Shown: piece by piece, positions 36,847 through 46,180 of the stretch | How positions within the stretch are numbered: position 1 is the stretch's first letter | Layout: every line of letters starts with the position of its first letter | Origin: a virus | Virus record (IMG/VR): IMGVR_UViG_3300049793_000366 | Span: 58,865-122,864 of that record | Reading direction: 5' to 3' (one strand) | Length of the DNA stretch: 64,000 bases | Notes under the pieces: generated by a model | The model's input: only the letters and a program-made list of their open reading frames with translations | What the model was told of the DNA's origin: nothing | Database searches by the model: none | Program-made: the position numbers and the translations under genes

Positions 36847-36854
36847 AATATATA
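36847..36854 (+). promoter_or_regulatory. late-type AATATATA box before the capsid gene
   Basis: AATATATA 31 bases before ATG 36886; the intervening leader is almost purely A. Confidence 0.55.
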
Positions 36855-36885
36855 GATATAGAAAAAACAAAAACAAAACAAAATT

Positions 36886-38562
36886 ATGTCACACATTAGA
36901 ATAGACAAACAAAAAGCAATTAAGAAGTGGACACCTGTTCTTGAGAACATGGGAGTTAAAGATTCTGAAAGAATCGACTGGATGGCGGAATACGCTGAGT
37001 TCCACTCAATTAATGAAAATGCTTACGTTAATCAGCATAACTTAGCTGGTTTAGGTAACGCTCTTTCTCCTCAACCTTCAAGCATCCCAGGTCAAACTAT
37101 CGGTGCTTACACAACTAACGGTGGTGTAGTTGGTTCAGGTGATATCGGACAACAACTTTTACCAGTAGCGATGAAGATTGCTGCTCAAACTATCGGTCTT
37201 GACTTGGTAGCGGTAAAGCCAACTCCGGGTCCAAAAATCGATTTATTATATGTAGATTTCGCATATGATGACACTCCAATGGGTGAAGGTCGTCCTCAAG
37301 TTTTCAAAGTAAACAACGCTTCTGCGGCTGCTATTGCTAACTTAAGAACCCTTATCACAATCGCTGGTGCGCGTGAAGTGCAAGGTGGATTAACTGGTGC
37401 TAAAATTTGGGTTTCTATCAACGCAACTGCGTCTGGTACTTTCTCTTACGGTGCAACAGAAAACTCTGCTCCTGCGAACAAAAAAGGATGGGTTGAATTC
37501 TTAGGTTTCTCTCGTATCGATGGTTATCCAATGTTACGTGCTTACCGTCAGAACAACTACACAGGACAAAACAATTGGGCATATGACCAAACAGTAAATA
37601 CATTCACTTCAACAGGTGATATCGCATCTCAAATCACTATGATTTCTGGTGTAGCATTCTCTTCTGCTGCTGTAGAATTAATTTCTGCTCTTGAAGACCA
37701 TATCCCAGGTTTCGTATCTAACTGGGCTGATAATAACTTATCTCCAATGAACCGTAATGCTGATGAGAACTCTTATCCTGGTATTATTGCTCCAAGAGTA
37801 TCAAGTAAATCAGTACAAGTTGGTACTATCGAAATTTCTTCTGCTTTAAAGCGTACAGAAATTGAAGATATCAAAGCTAACACAGGTATGGATATCGTTC
37901 AAAAGATGGAATCTATCCTTGTTAACGAATTATCTCAAACAATCTCTAAACAAATTGTTGCGAAGATTTTCGAAATGGGTGATTTAAACAGAGCTTCTGC
38001 TCCAACTTTAACTGCTACGGCTGGTATCGCGGACAGAACTATCTTCGACTTTGACGTTACAAGTTATTTAGCTACTAACGCACCAGGTGGAGAAACATCT
38101 CACGCAGTTCAACGTAAGTTAATCTCTAAGATTTTCAACGCAAGTAACTACTTAGCAACAGAAGGACGTATCGGGCCTGCACAGTTCGCTGTGACAAACG
38201 GTAACTTAGCTTCTGTATTAATGGATATCTCTGGATATACTATTAACCCAGCTAAGTCTAAGTTAAATACTGCTGGACAATTATACCCAGTTGGAACAAT
38301 CGGTGATATCACTATCTACGTTGATCCATACATGAAGTATAACGACAACCGTATCGTTTTAGGACGTAAGAACAACCCTGACCAACCAGGTATCATCTTC
38401 GTTCCTTACTTGATGGCACAATCAATCAGCATCATCTCTGAAGCGACTTTCGCTCCAAGAATGTTACTAAGAAGCCGTTACGCGGTGACTGAAGTAGGTT
38501 GGTTCCCTCAAAAACAATATATGACACTTAAGGTGTACGATGCAAATCAGAACCTTATCTAA
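36886..38562 (+). CDS. major capsid protein, gp23-like
   Basis: 558 residues. An N-terminal delta region with SINE-NAYVN at 41-49 offers cleavage after Glu44 (T4 gp23 is cut after residue 65). The body shows LLPVAMKIAAQTIGLDLVAV, the long E-loop region, IEDIKANTGMDIVQKMESIL and the C-terminal FAPRMLLRSRYAVTEVGWFP with the final NQNLI. Strong codon bias (C-ending codons) and its own late box and terminator fit the most abundant virion protein. Confidence 0.95.
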   Translation: MSHIRIDKQKAIKKWTPVLENMGVKDSERIDWMAEYAEFHSINENAYVNQHNLAGLGNALSPQPSSIPGQTIGAYTTNGGVVGSGDIGQQLLPVAMKIAAQTIGLDLVAVKPTPGPKIDLLYVDFAYDDTPMGEGRPQVFKVNNASAAAIANLRTLITIAGAREVQGGLTGAKIWVSINATASGTFSYGATENSAPANKKGWVEFLGFSRIDGYPMLRAYRQNNYTGQNNWAYDQTVNTFTSTGDIASQITMISGVAFSSAAVELISALEDHIPGFVSNWADNNLSPMNRNADENSYPGIIAPRVSSKSVQVGTIEISSALKRTEIEDIKANTGMDIVQKMESILVNELSQTISKQIVAKIFEMGDLNRASAPTLTATAGIADRTIFDFDVTSYLATNAPGGETSHAVQRKLISKIFNASNYLATEGRIGPAQFAVTNGNLASVLMDISGYTINPAKSKLNTAGQLYPVGTIGDITIYVDPYMKYNDNRIVLGRKNNPDQPGIIFVPYLMAQSISIISEATFAPRMLLRSRYAVTEVGWFPQKQYMTLKVYDANQNLI

Positions 38563-38581
38563 TATAATGTTAGAAACACAC

Positions 38582-38608
38582 AAAAGTCCACTCTCAGAGT
38601 GGACTTTT
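38582..38608 (+). terminator. intrinsic terminator after the capsid gene
   Basis: Perfect 13-base stem AAAAGTCCACTCT / AGAGTGGACTTTT followed by T, 20 bases after the stop. Confidence 0.9.
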
Positions 38609-38733
38609 TGTTTGCACTATATTTTTAATTTCATCCGGTAATAATAAATTAATTATGGTCAAATGTTGGAATCGACAAATAAATTATTAAATTTGCATAA
38701 AAATAGCAATTAGTAAAATTAAAAACAGCAATT

Positions 38734-38741
38734 AATATATA
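38734..38741 (+). promoter_or_regulatory. late-type AATATATA box, 4 bases from ATG
   Basis: AATATATA with 4 bases to ATG 38746. Confidence 0.55.
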
Positions 38742-38745
38742 GTAT

Positions 38746-40095
38746 ATGATAATATTAAGCCCGGAATTACTAATGATTTTAAGCGAAATTGATGATGAAG
38801 TATCATCGGCAATTATGGAGCTTGATAGAAATGGTAACATTGAAAATAGCCACGGTGTATCTAAAATAGACATATCTGATAAAGATTGGATGTTTGAAGT
38901 AACAATCGGTAAAAGAATTGGTAGTGTTAAAGTTGGTAGTTTGGTACGAGATTTCTTTGGTAATAGTCTTACACAGAAGCAAATAACAGAATTCACAGTT
39001 GATTACAACGAGATAAAGAATGAATTATTTAATTTTGGTAAGCCTGAAAAGAAAAAACTACCACCAAGAACACCATTACAAGTAGAGGCTAAGAAAGCTA
39101 ACTATAATAATGTTAGAGAAACATTCTTATCATTGGTTACAGAGACATATCCACATGGACACGAAGAAGAAGTAATGCATTTGATGCCTTCTGATTTAGA
39201 GAAGGATATGTATGGTAACTACTATAAGATAATTGGTGATTCTGATGTTATGTTCACATCACACTTAGACACCGCCTCTTATAAAAAATCCAAAATTAAT
39301 TTATTTACATATAAAGAAGGTGACGATGATATCATCTGTACTGATAATAAAACTATATTAGGTGCTGATGATAAGGCTGGTGTAGCTGTTATGCTGTATA
39401 TGATAACACATAATGTACCAGGTGTATATTATTTCTTTATGGGTGAGGAAAGAGGATGTATTGGTTCATCATCAGTTGTATCAAACCTCGATTCATTTAA
39501 ATTCCTAAAAAATATTAAAAAGGTAGTTTCTTTTGATAGAAGAAATTATAACTCTGTTATAACTGTTCAAATGGGCGGCGAATGCTGTTCTAATGAATTT
39601 GCTGATGCTTTAGCGGCTGAGTTAAATAAGAATGGTATGTCTATGAAGAAGGATCCTACTGGTATCTTTACTGATTCAGCCTGTTTTATGGATGATATGC
39701 CAGAGATAACAAATATATCAGTTGGTTATTTCAATGAACATCAAGATTCAGAGATACAAAACATATCATTTCTTGAAAGATTAGCAGAGGCATCAGTTAA
39801 AGTTGACTGGGCATCACTTCCGGTTAGAAGGAGAGTTGGTATATCACCTGACTTATTAAGTAAGTTTAAAGGCGTTATTTCAGCAACCAAAGCATATTCA
39901 TTTGATGCTGAGAATCCAATTAAAGTAATTGGTGATGGTGATAACGTTATCATTAAAATAGAAGTTGTTGAGCCATCATTTGATAAGTTCTACAAAGATA
40001 TAATGGCATTGAATAAAATTGTAATTAGTAATAACGTTAATAGTGTAGTAACTTTTGACGAAAACCGAATGAAAATCAATATTAAAGGCAAATGA
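38746..40095 (+). CDS. zinc metallopeptidase, M20/M28-like
   Basis: 449 residues. The zinc ligand and catalytic pattern of the clan is complete: TSHLDTA (His-x-Asp, about 170), GADDKAGVAV (bridging Asp, about 206), GEERGCIGS (catalytic Glu, about 232), VSFDRR (Asp, about 265) and a last His in NEHQDSE (about 329). The N-terminal 130 residues form a separate module with KVGSLVRDFFG...TQKQITEFTVDYNE that recurs in two tagged proteins here (41012 and 55946). It probably cleaves peptides; the substrate is unknown. Confidence 0.8.
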   Translation: MIILSPELLMILSEIDDEVSSAIMELDRNGNIENSHGVSKIDISDKDWMFEVTIGKRIGSVKVGSLVRDFFGNSLTQKQITEFTVDYNEIKNELFNFGKPEKKKLPPRTPLQVEAKKANYNNVRETFLSLVTETYPHGHEEEVMHLMPSDLEKDMYGNYYKIIGDSDVMFTSHLDTASYKKSKINLFTYKEGDDDIICTDNKTILGADDKAGVAVMLYMITHNVPGVYYFFMGEERGCIGSSSVVSNLDSFKFLKNIKKVVSFDRRNYNSVITVQMGGECCSNEFADALAAELNKNGMSMKKDPTGIFTDSACFMDDMPEITNISVGYFNEHQDSEIQNISFLERLAEASVKVDWASLPVRRRVGISPDLLSKFKGVISATKAYSFDAENPIKVIGDGDNVIIKIEVVEPSFDKFYKDIMALNKIVISNNVNSVVTFDENRMKINIKGK

Positions 40096-40457
40096 TAAAA
40101 AAATACCAAAAGTACGTCAATGAAGCCAATGGTGAAGACGCTGATATCAATGAACAAATGGAGCAACTTGAACATTTGCTTGGTTTATTATTTAAGAATT
40201 CAGGAATTGAAGCATATGATATTGAAGCCGATGGTTTGAATTTCAATATGTATGTGATGCTTTCTAAAACAGAAAAGTTATCAAATATAGTAAAGGTATT
40301 AGATGTTTGTAAGAAGCTACACACAGATGTTCTTATTCAATATGTTGTTGAGTTTGATTTGTGGGAAACAAAGTCTGGCTTCCCGTTAATGACTATAAAT
40401 TATATTATAGAGGACGAGGTAGATGATTCAGTAATTGTAAATGAAGAAGAAAAATAA
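40092..40457 (+). CDS. small protein with capsid-targeting-like N-terminus
   Basis: 121 residues. MIKKYQKYVNEANGE ends the tag in VNE-A. Acidic, alpha/beta, no family. Its start overlaps the peptidase stop by four bases, so it is co-translated and may be a partner of the peptidase. Confidence 0.6.
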   Translation: MIKKYQKYVNEANGEDADINEQMEQLEHLLGLLFKNSGIEAYDIEADGLNFNMYVMLSKTEKLSNIVKVLDVCKKLHTDVLIQYVVEFDLWETKSGFPLMTINYIIEDEVDDSVIVNEEEK

Positions 40458-40462
40458 CAACT

Positions 40463-40480
40463 AACCCTCTAAAGAGGGTT
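40463..40480 (+). terminator. intrinsic terminator
   Basis: AACCCTCT / AGAGGGTT stem followed by TTGTTTTT, six bases past the stop of the preceding gene. Confidence 0.8.
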
Positions 40481-40535
40481 TTGTTTTTAAAACAATTATA
40501 CATTTATTCGTATAAATTAAAAATTAGCAGTAATA

Positions 40536-41015
40536 ATGAAGAAAATCGAAACCGAAAAATCAGAAGACTTTGAAAAAATATTTGAAAGTTTCTCTAAGGA
40601 GAATTCTGATAATACTGTGGATAGCAGACCAATCGCTATTCACCACGTTGAGAGACAAAAAACATATTTATGGATTAGAGTTTACCTTTCAGTTGAAAGA
40701 GTAGATTTAACACCAAATGATGTAATTACTGTTACATACGCACCAACCAATGAAAAGCTTAACGCTAAATTTGCGTGTTATGCTAAAAAAGGATTGGATA
40801 AAGATGGTGGTGAATTTATAAATGCTTACAATCCAGAAGATGATAAGAAGATATTATGTCTAATGGTTGATAGTGATGATTTAGGATTTCACATACCTAC
40901 ATTGAGTTCTTTATTCAAGAATACAATACATTATAAACACCAACTTTTGAAAAGAAGTGAGTTAACATTTTCGTTTAAAAATTCTGATTTAGAATATTTC
41001 GATAGCGAATTTTAA
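40536..41015 (+). CDS. hypothetical protein
   Basis: 159 residues. An acidic N-terminus with EDFEKIFESFSKEN loosely resembles the tag. The body is beta-rich (TYLWIRVYLSVERVDL). No family recognised. Its end overlaps the convergent zinc-finger gene by four bases. Confidence 0.5.
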   Translation: MKKIETEKSEDFEKIFESFSKENSDNTVDSRPIAIHHVERQKTYLWIRVYLSVERVDLTPNDVITVTYAPTNEKLNAKFACYAKKGLDKDGGEFINAYNPEDDKKILCLMVDSDDLGFHIPTLSSLFKNTIHYKHQLLKRSELTFSFKNSDLEYFDSEF

Positions 41016-42562
41016 GTACATTCTGGACAATCTCTGTCACCTTCACCGTGACATACACCACAGTCTACTTTACCATCACCGCTACATGAATCACATGATA
41101 GTATGTTTGTTCCGTCACAGTTAGTACAGGTTTTTTTACCTGTGTTGTTACATTCTTCGCATCCATTACCGGAACATTCTGTACATTCTACCACGCCTGT
41201 TTCTTCACAGAAATAACAATCTGTTTCACCGCTACCATTACAATCAGTACATGATTTGGTACCATTGCCATGACAGCTTGTACATTCGATAGCTTGTGTA
41301 TTATCGCAGTATCTACAAACACCATTTGTACCATCTTGAGATTCTAACTTCCAAGCTGTTTCACCATAGTCAGCAATGACGCTCTTTTTATTTGATGCTT
41401 GTGTTGTATCAGGGTTGAAGAATTTTAAGGAATCCATATATGGTAATTCCCAATACTCTTTAAAATTATCAAATGTTAATCTTAATGTAGCATCGGATAT
41501 ACTTGACTTACCTTCTAAATTAAATATCTCTGTTGATTGTTGTAATTGTTTATAATACCAACCTCTATCTTTAGCATAGTTTGTAAATTGAATTATATCA
41601 GAGTCTTCATTTGTGTATATTCTATCCATAAATGTTATCTTCTCTGAACCACCATCAGTGATGAGTTCAACATTCCATAACAATGCTCTACCTTTTATCT
41701 TCTCAGATACAGGCTCTAATAGAATAAGCATTTTGACTTGATTCTCATTCTCAGTATATAATTGGAAAAATGTTTGACAGCTATCATATTTCATACAAGA
41801 GTTACCAAGTGACCCACCTTGTGAGTAGTAAGTATCTTCTGAATAATATGTTCGTATATCTTCGCCTTTGACTGTCTCGAAATTTCTAAATTTATCTTTA
41901 AGTATTTTAAATGTAGCCTTATATTGATTAACAAAATCTTCAATTTGCTTATCAGTTGCTTTATATCCACCAATTTGTAATAATCTATTAACTAAGCGAC
42001 CAACCTTAATTGGATTTCTACCCTTAGTCATCTTTGTAATCTCGCTGTACTGGTCAATATATCTCACAGCCGCGTCATTTTCATCAGAAGCATATACTGA
42101 ATCAACTTGTTCATTATCGTTGCTTAAATCAGCTTTAAAGTGTACTATATCAACATCACCGTATTTCTCATCTTTAGCCCAACCCTTTGTTCCTATTTGA
42201 TGTGGTTGATATACTTTTCCTTTTAGATTCAACTGTCTGAACATATCAGTGTGAGTTGTGTATGCTCTACTAGGATTAATCAAAATAGCTCTTCTCCAAC
42301 CCTTTTCTGATGTCGGTGGTTTAGCCACTAAATCATCAGTTTTAGCATCAGGTATGAAGCTTAATTGGTCTTCACTATCAGTAACGTCTATATAATTGAT
42401 GTCGGTATCTTTATCATCCGAGTTCATAGCTAATAACTCAGTAGATATCTCTGATTTAATTCGCTTAAGTGTTTCTACAAATTCATCCGAAAAGTAAATA
42501 ACGGACTCGTCAAGTCTCAGTAATAAACTTTCTACAATAAAATCATTATACCTATTAATCAT
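41012..42562 (-). CDS. tagged protein with DnaJ-type zinc-finger array
   Basis: 516 residues. Tag MINRYNDFIVE-S. Central module with KVGRLVNRLL...TDKQIEDFVNQYK (about 193-220), then GNSCMKYDSCQTFF, MLILLEP, GRALLW and FMDRIYTNED (about 250-330), closely paralogous to the protein at 55946. From about residue 415 to the end there are ten or so CxxC pairs with Gly between them, as in DnaJ and related zinc ribbons. The array may bind unfolded protein or nucleic acid. A packaged effector is likely by inference. Confidence 0.75.
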   Translation of the reverse strand: MINRYNDFIVESLLLRLDESVIYFSDEFVETLKRIKSEISTELLAMNSDDKDTDINYIDVTDSEDQLSFIPDAKTDDLVAKPPTSEKGWRRAILINPSRAYTTHTDMFRQLNLKGKVYQPHQIGTKGWAKDEKYGDVDIVHFKADLSNDNEQVDSVYASDENDAAVRYIDQYSEITKMTKGRNPIKVGRLVNRLLQIGGYKATDKQIEDFVNQYKATFKILKDKFRNFETVKGEDIRTYYSEDTYYSQGGSLGNSCMKYDSCQTFFQLYTENENQVKMLILLEPVSEKIKGRALLWNVELITDGGSEKITFMDRIYTNEDSDIIQFTNYAKDRGWYYKQLQQSTEIFNLEGKSSISDATLRLTFDNFKEYWELPYMDSLKFFNPDTTQASNKKSVIADYGETAWKLESQDGTNGVCRYCDNTQAIECTSCHGNGTKSCTDCNGSGETDCYFCEETGVVECTECSGNGCEECNNTGKKTCTNCDGTNILSCDSCSGDGKVDCGVCHGEGDRDCPECT

Positions 42563-42567
42563 ATTGT

Positions 42568-42575
42568 TATATATT
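42568..42575 (-). promoter_or_regulatory. late-type AATATATA box, 5 bases from ATG
   Basis: Minus-strand AATATATA with 5 bases to the start at 42562. Confidence 0.55.
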
Positions 42576-43236
42576 AAATATGTACTGATAATTTATCAGC
42601 CTTAATGTATCTATTTACATAGCTACAAAGTGGTCTTAAGTTTGAGTAATGGTTTAATCTATAAACATCACTTTCTGTTATAGCCGATGATACTGGTATT
42701 ATGTGGTCTAAATCCCATCCGTAATTTAACTCACCATTATATTTGCCCCAATTTTCCCAACTCATCCACGGTTCAAATTTAGATTCTATATAAATCTTAA
42801 ACTCAATAGGGCTTAGTCCTATAATTTCATGAGTTCTATTGCTTTTTATATGTCCTCTTTTTCTAAGAACTGCCCTTATTGAGTCTGATATGGTTTCTTT
42901 CAATCTATTACTTATGTTTGACATCCTACTTTTGTGTAGTTTATCCTTATTGATTAATCTATAATTTAAATTTTTTGCTAAAATAACATCCCTGTTTTTA
43001 AGGTAATGTTCATGTTTATACTTCTTTAGTACTTCTTTGTCTATTTTGCGTTTTTCCCTATTATATTTATTCACTCTATTCTTTTCCTTATCTATGTTCT
43101 TCTGTCTATACGTATCATAATATACTTTACAACAATCTTTACAATTTATTTTAAGACCATCCTTTTTATGTTTATCGGTTGTATAATGTGTTATTTCTTT
43201 GTCCTCTTTACACGTTGAGCATACTTTCATATTCAT
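42574..43236 (-). CDS. HNH endonuclease
   Basis: 220 residues. An N-terminal zinc finger (CSTCKED...CKDCC, about 6-36), a very basic helical linker, and the HNH core WDLDHIIPVSSA (about 174-185) with NHYSNLRPLC further on. Free-standing HNH enzymes of this form are usually homing endonucleases. It lies beside, and divergent from, the split DNA polymerase gene, a classical landing place. The start at 43236 is supported by the box 4 bases upstream. Confidence 0.85.
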   Translation of the reverse strand: MNMKVCSTCKEDKEITHYTTDKHKKDGLKINCKDCCKVYYDTYRQKNIDKEKNRVNKYNREKRKIDKEVLKKYKHEHYLKNRDVILAKNLNYRLINKDKLHKSRMSNISNRLKETISDSIRAVLRKRGHIKSNRTHEIIGLSPIEFKIYIESKFEPWMSWENWGKYNGELNYGWDLDHIIPVSSAITESDVYRLNHYSNLRPLCSYVNRYIKADKLSVHI

Positions 43237-43240
43237 ATAC

Positions 43241-43248
43241 TATATATT
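43241..43248 (-). promoter_or_regulatory. late-type AATATATA box, 4 bases from ATG
   Basis: Minus-strand AATATATA with 4 bases to the start at 43236. Confidence 0.5.
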
Positions 43249-43317
43249 GATATTGAGTATCTATGGGTAAAACTTTCTCACAAACAATTTGTATAATACT
43301 AAAATAAAATACTAAAA

Positions 43318-44835
43318 TTGTTAATCGATACTCAATACCTGGCTCATTCAAAACAGCTACTAGCTTCATATGTTGACGCAAGTGGTCAAATAAAACATAA
43401 GTACTTTAAGTGGGATGACCCACGAAAGTATGAGATTTGTGACGTATCAGATAAACACAAGCATCCAACATTTCGCTCTTGGGATGGATATCCAGTAAAA
43501 CAAGTGGAAGTATCTCATCCTGATAGATATGCTATTTATGAATTTTTGGACTCTTTACCAAAAGAACAAAAAGCTGAAATTTTTGACTACCATTTACCTA
43601 AAATGTACTTTGTCGATATTGAGGTTGCTCAGAAGCCAGAAGGTGGATTCTCTGAACCAAAAGATGCGGAGTGCCCAATTATATCTATATCAGTTGTATA
43701 TGATGATAAAATCATATTAATGGGTACTGATGAAATGCCAAAAGAAATGCAAACTCGAATAATCGAAAAAACAAATGATTATTTTAAGAAGTTTGGTGTT
43801 GAATATAAATTCAAATACATGAAGTATGATGATGAGTTCGATATGATGAGACATTTCTTTGAACACTATATTCCTAAAATGCCTTTAATCACTGGTTGGA
43901 ATTTCGTTGGCTATGACTGGGTATATATGGTTAATAGATGTAGACGCTTAAAGAAAGTCATCAATGGTATCACTAATCACATTGACCCTGCTATTTCTTC
44001 TTTTACAAAACGTTTAAATAAAATATTCTTAACAGAGCAAGAAATGCCTGCTCATAGAATGATTTTTGACTATATGCAATTGTATGAAATATGTGATACA
44101 TCTGTTAAGGTTAAAGAATCATCATCATTAGATTTCGTATCTACTGCTCTATTAGGTGTTAATAAGATTAAATATACTGGTTCATTACAGAAGTTATATG
44201 AAGATGATTTTGAAACATTCATGTACTACAACTGTGTCGATTCAATTCTTGTTCAGAAAATACACGAGAAAACAAACTACATATCAATTGTATTTGCGAT
44301 TTCCTCATTGGCTCAAATAAAAATTGTAGACGTTATTTCCAACTTAAATAATGCGCTTGGTTCATTAGCTATCACTGAAGGTGTATTGCGTAATAGATTC
44401 CGTGAGCAAGATAACATTGTTCTATTTAAAGACCATTCGGTTAAGGAGGTAGCGGTTGATGCTTCTAAAATTGAGGGTGGATGGGTTAAAGACCCAAGAG
44501 TTGGGATGAATCAGTGGGTTGTATGTTATGACTTTGCTTCTCTATATCCAACTACACAAAGACAGTTTTATATCGCACCAGAGACATTCGTAGGTATTGT
44601 TGATAAGAAAGACCCATCCTTCGCTGAATATGGTTCTCGTGTTACTAAAATAGAACCAGATAAGCACGTAGTTTGTGTGAATGGTGTTGTATTCGAAAAA
44701 CGTCCGTCACCAACATTACGAATGTTGGAAGATGTTTATGCTGACCGTAAGAAAGCTAAGAAGGTAATGATGGGTAAAAAGGACGAATATTATAAAGTTT
44801 TGGAAGAAATTAAACAATTAGAGGATAGTTTATAA
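43318..44835 (+). CDS. DNA polymerase, B family, N-terminal half
   Basis: 505 residues. The proofreading exonuclease is complete: YFVDIEVA (Exo I, about 97-104), TGWNFVGYDW (Exo II, about 190-200), YYNCVDSI (Exo III, about 302-309). Polymerase motif A CYDFASLYPT follows at about 402-411. The protein stops at about 505 in the finger helices, before motif B (KxxxNSxYG) and motif C (DTD), so it cannot polymerise alone. No second half is in this window. The start is a TTG; no ATG fits. T4-related Aeromonas phages also have gene 43 in two parts. Confidence 0.88.
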   Translation: MLIDTQYLAHSKQLLASYVDASGQIKHKYFKWDDPRKYEICDVSDKHKHPTFRSWDGYPVKQVEVSHPDRYAIYEFLDSLPKEQKAEIFDYHLPKMYFVDIEVAQKPEGGFSEPKDAECPIISISVVYDDKIILMGTDEMPKEMQTRIIEKTNDYFKKFGVEYKFKYMKYDDEFDMMRHFFEHYIPKMPLITGWNFVGYDWVYMVNRCRRLKKVINGITNHIDPAISSFTKRLNKIFLTEQEMPAHRMIFDYMQLYEICDTSVKVKESSSLDFVSTALLGVNKIKYTGSLQKLYEDDFETFMYYNCVDSILVQKIHEKTNYISIVFAISSLAQIKIVDVISNLNNALGSLAITEGVLRNRFREQDNIVLFKDHSVKEVAVDASKIEGGWVKDPRVGMNQWVVCYDFASLYPTTQRQFYIAPETFVGIVDKKDPSFAEYGSRVTKIEPDKHVVCVNGVVFEKRPSPTLRMLEDVYADRKKAKKVMMGKKDEYYKVLEEIKQLEDSL

Positions 44836-44844
44836 AATTTTTAG

Positions 44845-44852
44845 TATATTTG
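44845..44852 (+). promoter_or_regulatory. host-type TATATTTG element, 4 bases from ATG
   Basis: TATATTTG 4 bases before the Nudix start at 44857. No good TTTG is seen at -33. It overlaps the region just after the polymerase stop. Confidence 0.6.
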
Positions 44853-44856
44853 TATC

Positions 44857-45540
44857 ATGGATGTAAAATCATTTAATAATTATAATATGGACAAAGTTGA
44901 TATTTTCGGTGATTCTCAAGTAGGACCTGCTAAAGTTTTGAAAACTGAACCATATGGTGAAGGATTTGTAGTGTACACAAATGCTGGTGGATTCTATATA
45001 AGTGAAAAAACTTGCCCATCTATTGTTGTGGATAGTGGTGTTTTAATAAAACCACATCTTGATTACACATATGTGTTCGATACTGATTCAAAAACCATCG
45101 TTGATATTGCGATGTCAACGGTTGATTTGTTGATATTTCATAAGAACTCAAATAGTTTACAATTACTTGCTATAAAAAGAGGACACCCGCCATTCGTTGG
45201 TTCATGGGCTAATCCGGGTGGTAACATTGATGAAAGCGAAGCACCAATACAAGCGGCTATTCGTGAATTGGAAGAAGAAACGAGTGTTATTCTATCTGAT
45301 ACTGATTTGAAATTCATCGGTAAGTTTGATAAGCCTTGGAGAGATCCAAGAAGTAAAATATGCGTTAGTTATGCTTTCGCTTGTGTTTTATCAGAGAAGC
45401 CAGCTACCGTAGCTCAGGATGATGCCGATGATGTTACTTGGTTAGATATTGTTGATGGTAAAATTCTTAATAATGGTGTAGCTGTTGAAATGGCTTTTGA
45501 CCACGAAGAGATTATTAAATCAGCACTTACACTAATTTAA
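44857..45540 (+). CDS. Nudix hydrolase
   Basis: 227 residues. A 75-residue N-terminal part precedes the Nudix domain; the Nudix box GGNIDESEAPIQAAIRELEE (about 119-138) is intact with the REx2EE metal site. Such enzymes cleave nucleoside diphosphates linked to another group (NADH, ADP-ribose, dNTPs or RNA caps). T4 has NudE. Context with NAD-dependent ligase may hint at NAD-related substrates, but the sequence does not tell. Leaderless start suggested by the promoter. Confidence 0.88.
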   Translation: MDVKSFNNYNMDKVDIFGDSQVGPAKVLKTEPYGEGFVVYTNAGGFYISEKTCPSIVVDSGVLIKPHLDYTYVFDTDSKTIVDIAMSTVDLLIFHKNSNSLQLLAIKRGHPPFVGSWANPGGNIDESEAPIQAAIRELEEETSVILSDTDLKFIGKFDKPWRDPRSKICVSYAFACVLSEKPATVAQDDADDVTWLDIVDGKILNNGVAVEMAFDHEEIIKSALTLI

Positions 45541-46103
45541 TCAATTATTGTGTTTTTGTCTATTATACTTAAGTAGAGTTCAGATATAACGAACTTACCA
45601 GTAGATAATAATTTAACAAATTCTGAGAACATTTCTTTAGTTGCGTAGTTTCTACTAGTTTCCTCGTTAAACTCTTCATCATATACTTCAAATAAGGTTA
45701 TAACTAAGTCTAATCCAATATCCGATAGCTTCTTATAAGCATTGAGTAAAGCATTCACAAACTTATCACTGATAAAATCAACCTCTCCACCTTCATCAAT
45801 ATGTCTTATATCATTGGTGATTTTATATTTAAATTCGTGTATTATTAAATGACCACCATCTTTGGTGTGTGTCCTACCGAAAATGACATTATCTATCATC
45901 TTTGCTGAACCGTGTGTCATAAAGTCATCCTGTACTAAATCATAATCATCCATTAATATACTCAGGCATTCTTCTATTCTTGGTTTTAATTCCTTAATAG
46001 TTCTCTCAAGTAGCTCTTCACGCTCTTGCTCTATGCGCTTTTCGATACTTATTAGTTCCATATTTTTATCTCTAATAAATCCTTCGTATAGCTTAATTTT
46101 CAT
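45537..46103 (-). CDS. hypothetical protein with targeting-like N-terminus
   Basis: 188 residues. MKIKLYEGFIRDKNME resembles the tag. A charged helix (about 20-50) is followed by an alpha/beta body with LDLVITLFEVYDE. No family recognised. It ends four bases into the Nudix gene tail. Confidence 0.55.
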   Translation of the reverse strand: MKIKLYEGFIRDKNMELISIEKRIEQEREELLERTIKELKPRIEECLSILMDDYDLVQDDFMTHGSAKMIDNVIFGRTHTKDGGHLIIHEFKYKITNDIRHIDEGGEVDFISDKFVNALLNAYKKLSDIGLDLVITLFEVYDEEFNEETSRNYATKEMFSEFVKLLSTGKFVISELYLSIIDKNTIID

Positions 46104-46113
46104 AAATATTTAG

Positions 46114-46121
46114 TATATTTG
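46114..46121 (+). promoter_or_regulatory. host-type TATATTTG element before the helicase
   Basis: TATATTTG 59 bases before ATG 46181. The -33 part is weak (TTTTC). Leader contains an AT-rich stretch with TATATATT. Confidence 0.45.
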
Positions 46122-46180
46122 TTTGTATAACTCTTGATGTATATATTAAAAACTTACGCTAATTATTAAATATAACATCA

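Noticed and set aside
42574-43236. HNH gene as part of a group I intron
   Set aside because: It is free-standing, divergent from the polymerase gene, and no intron core pairings flank it.
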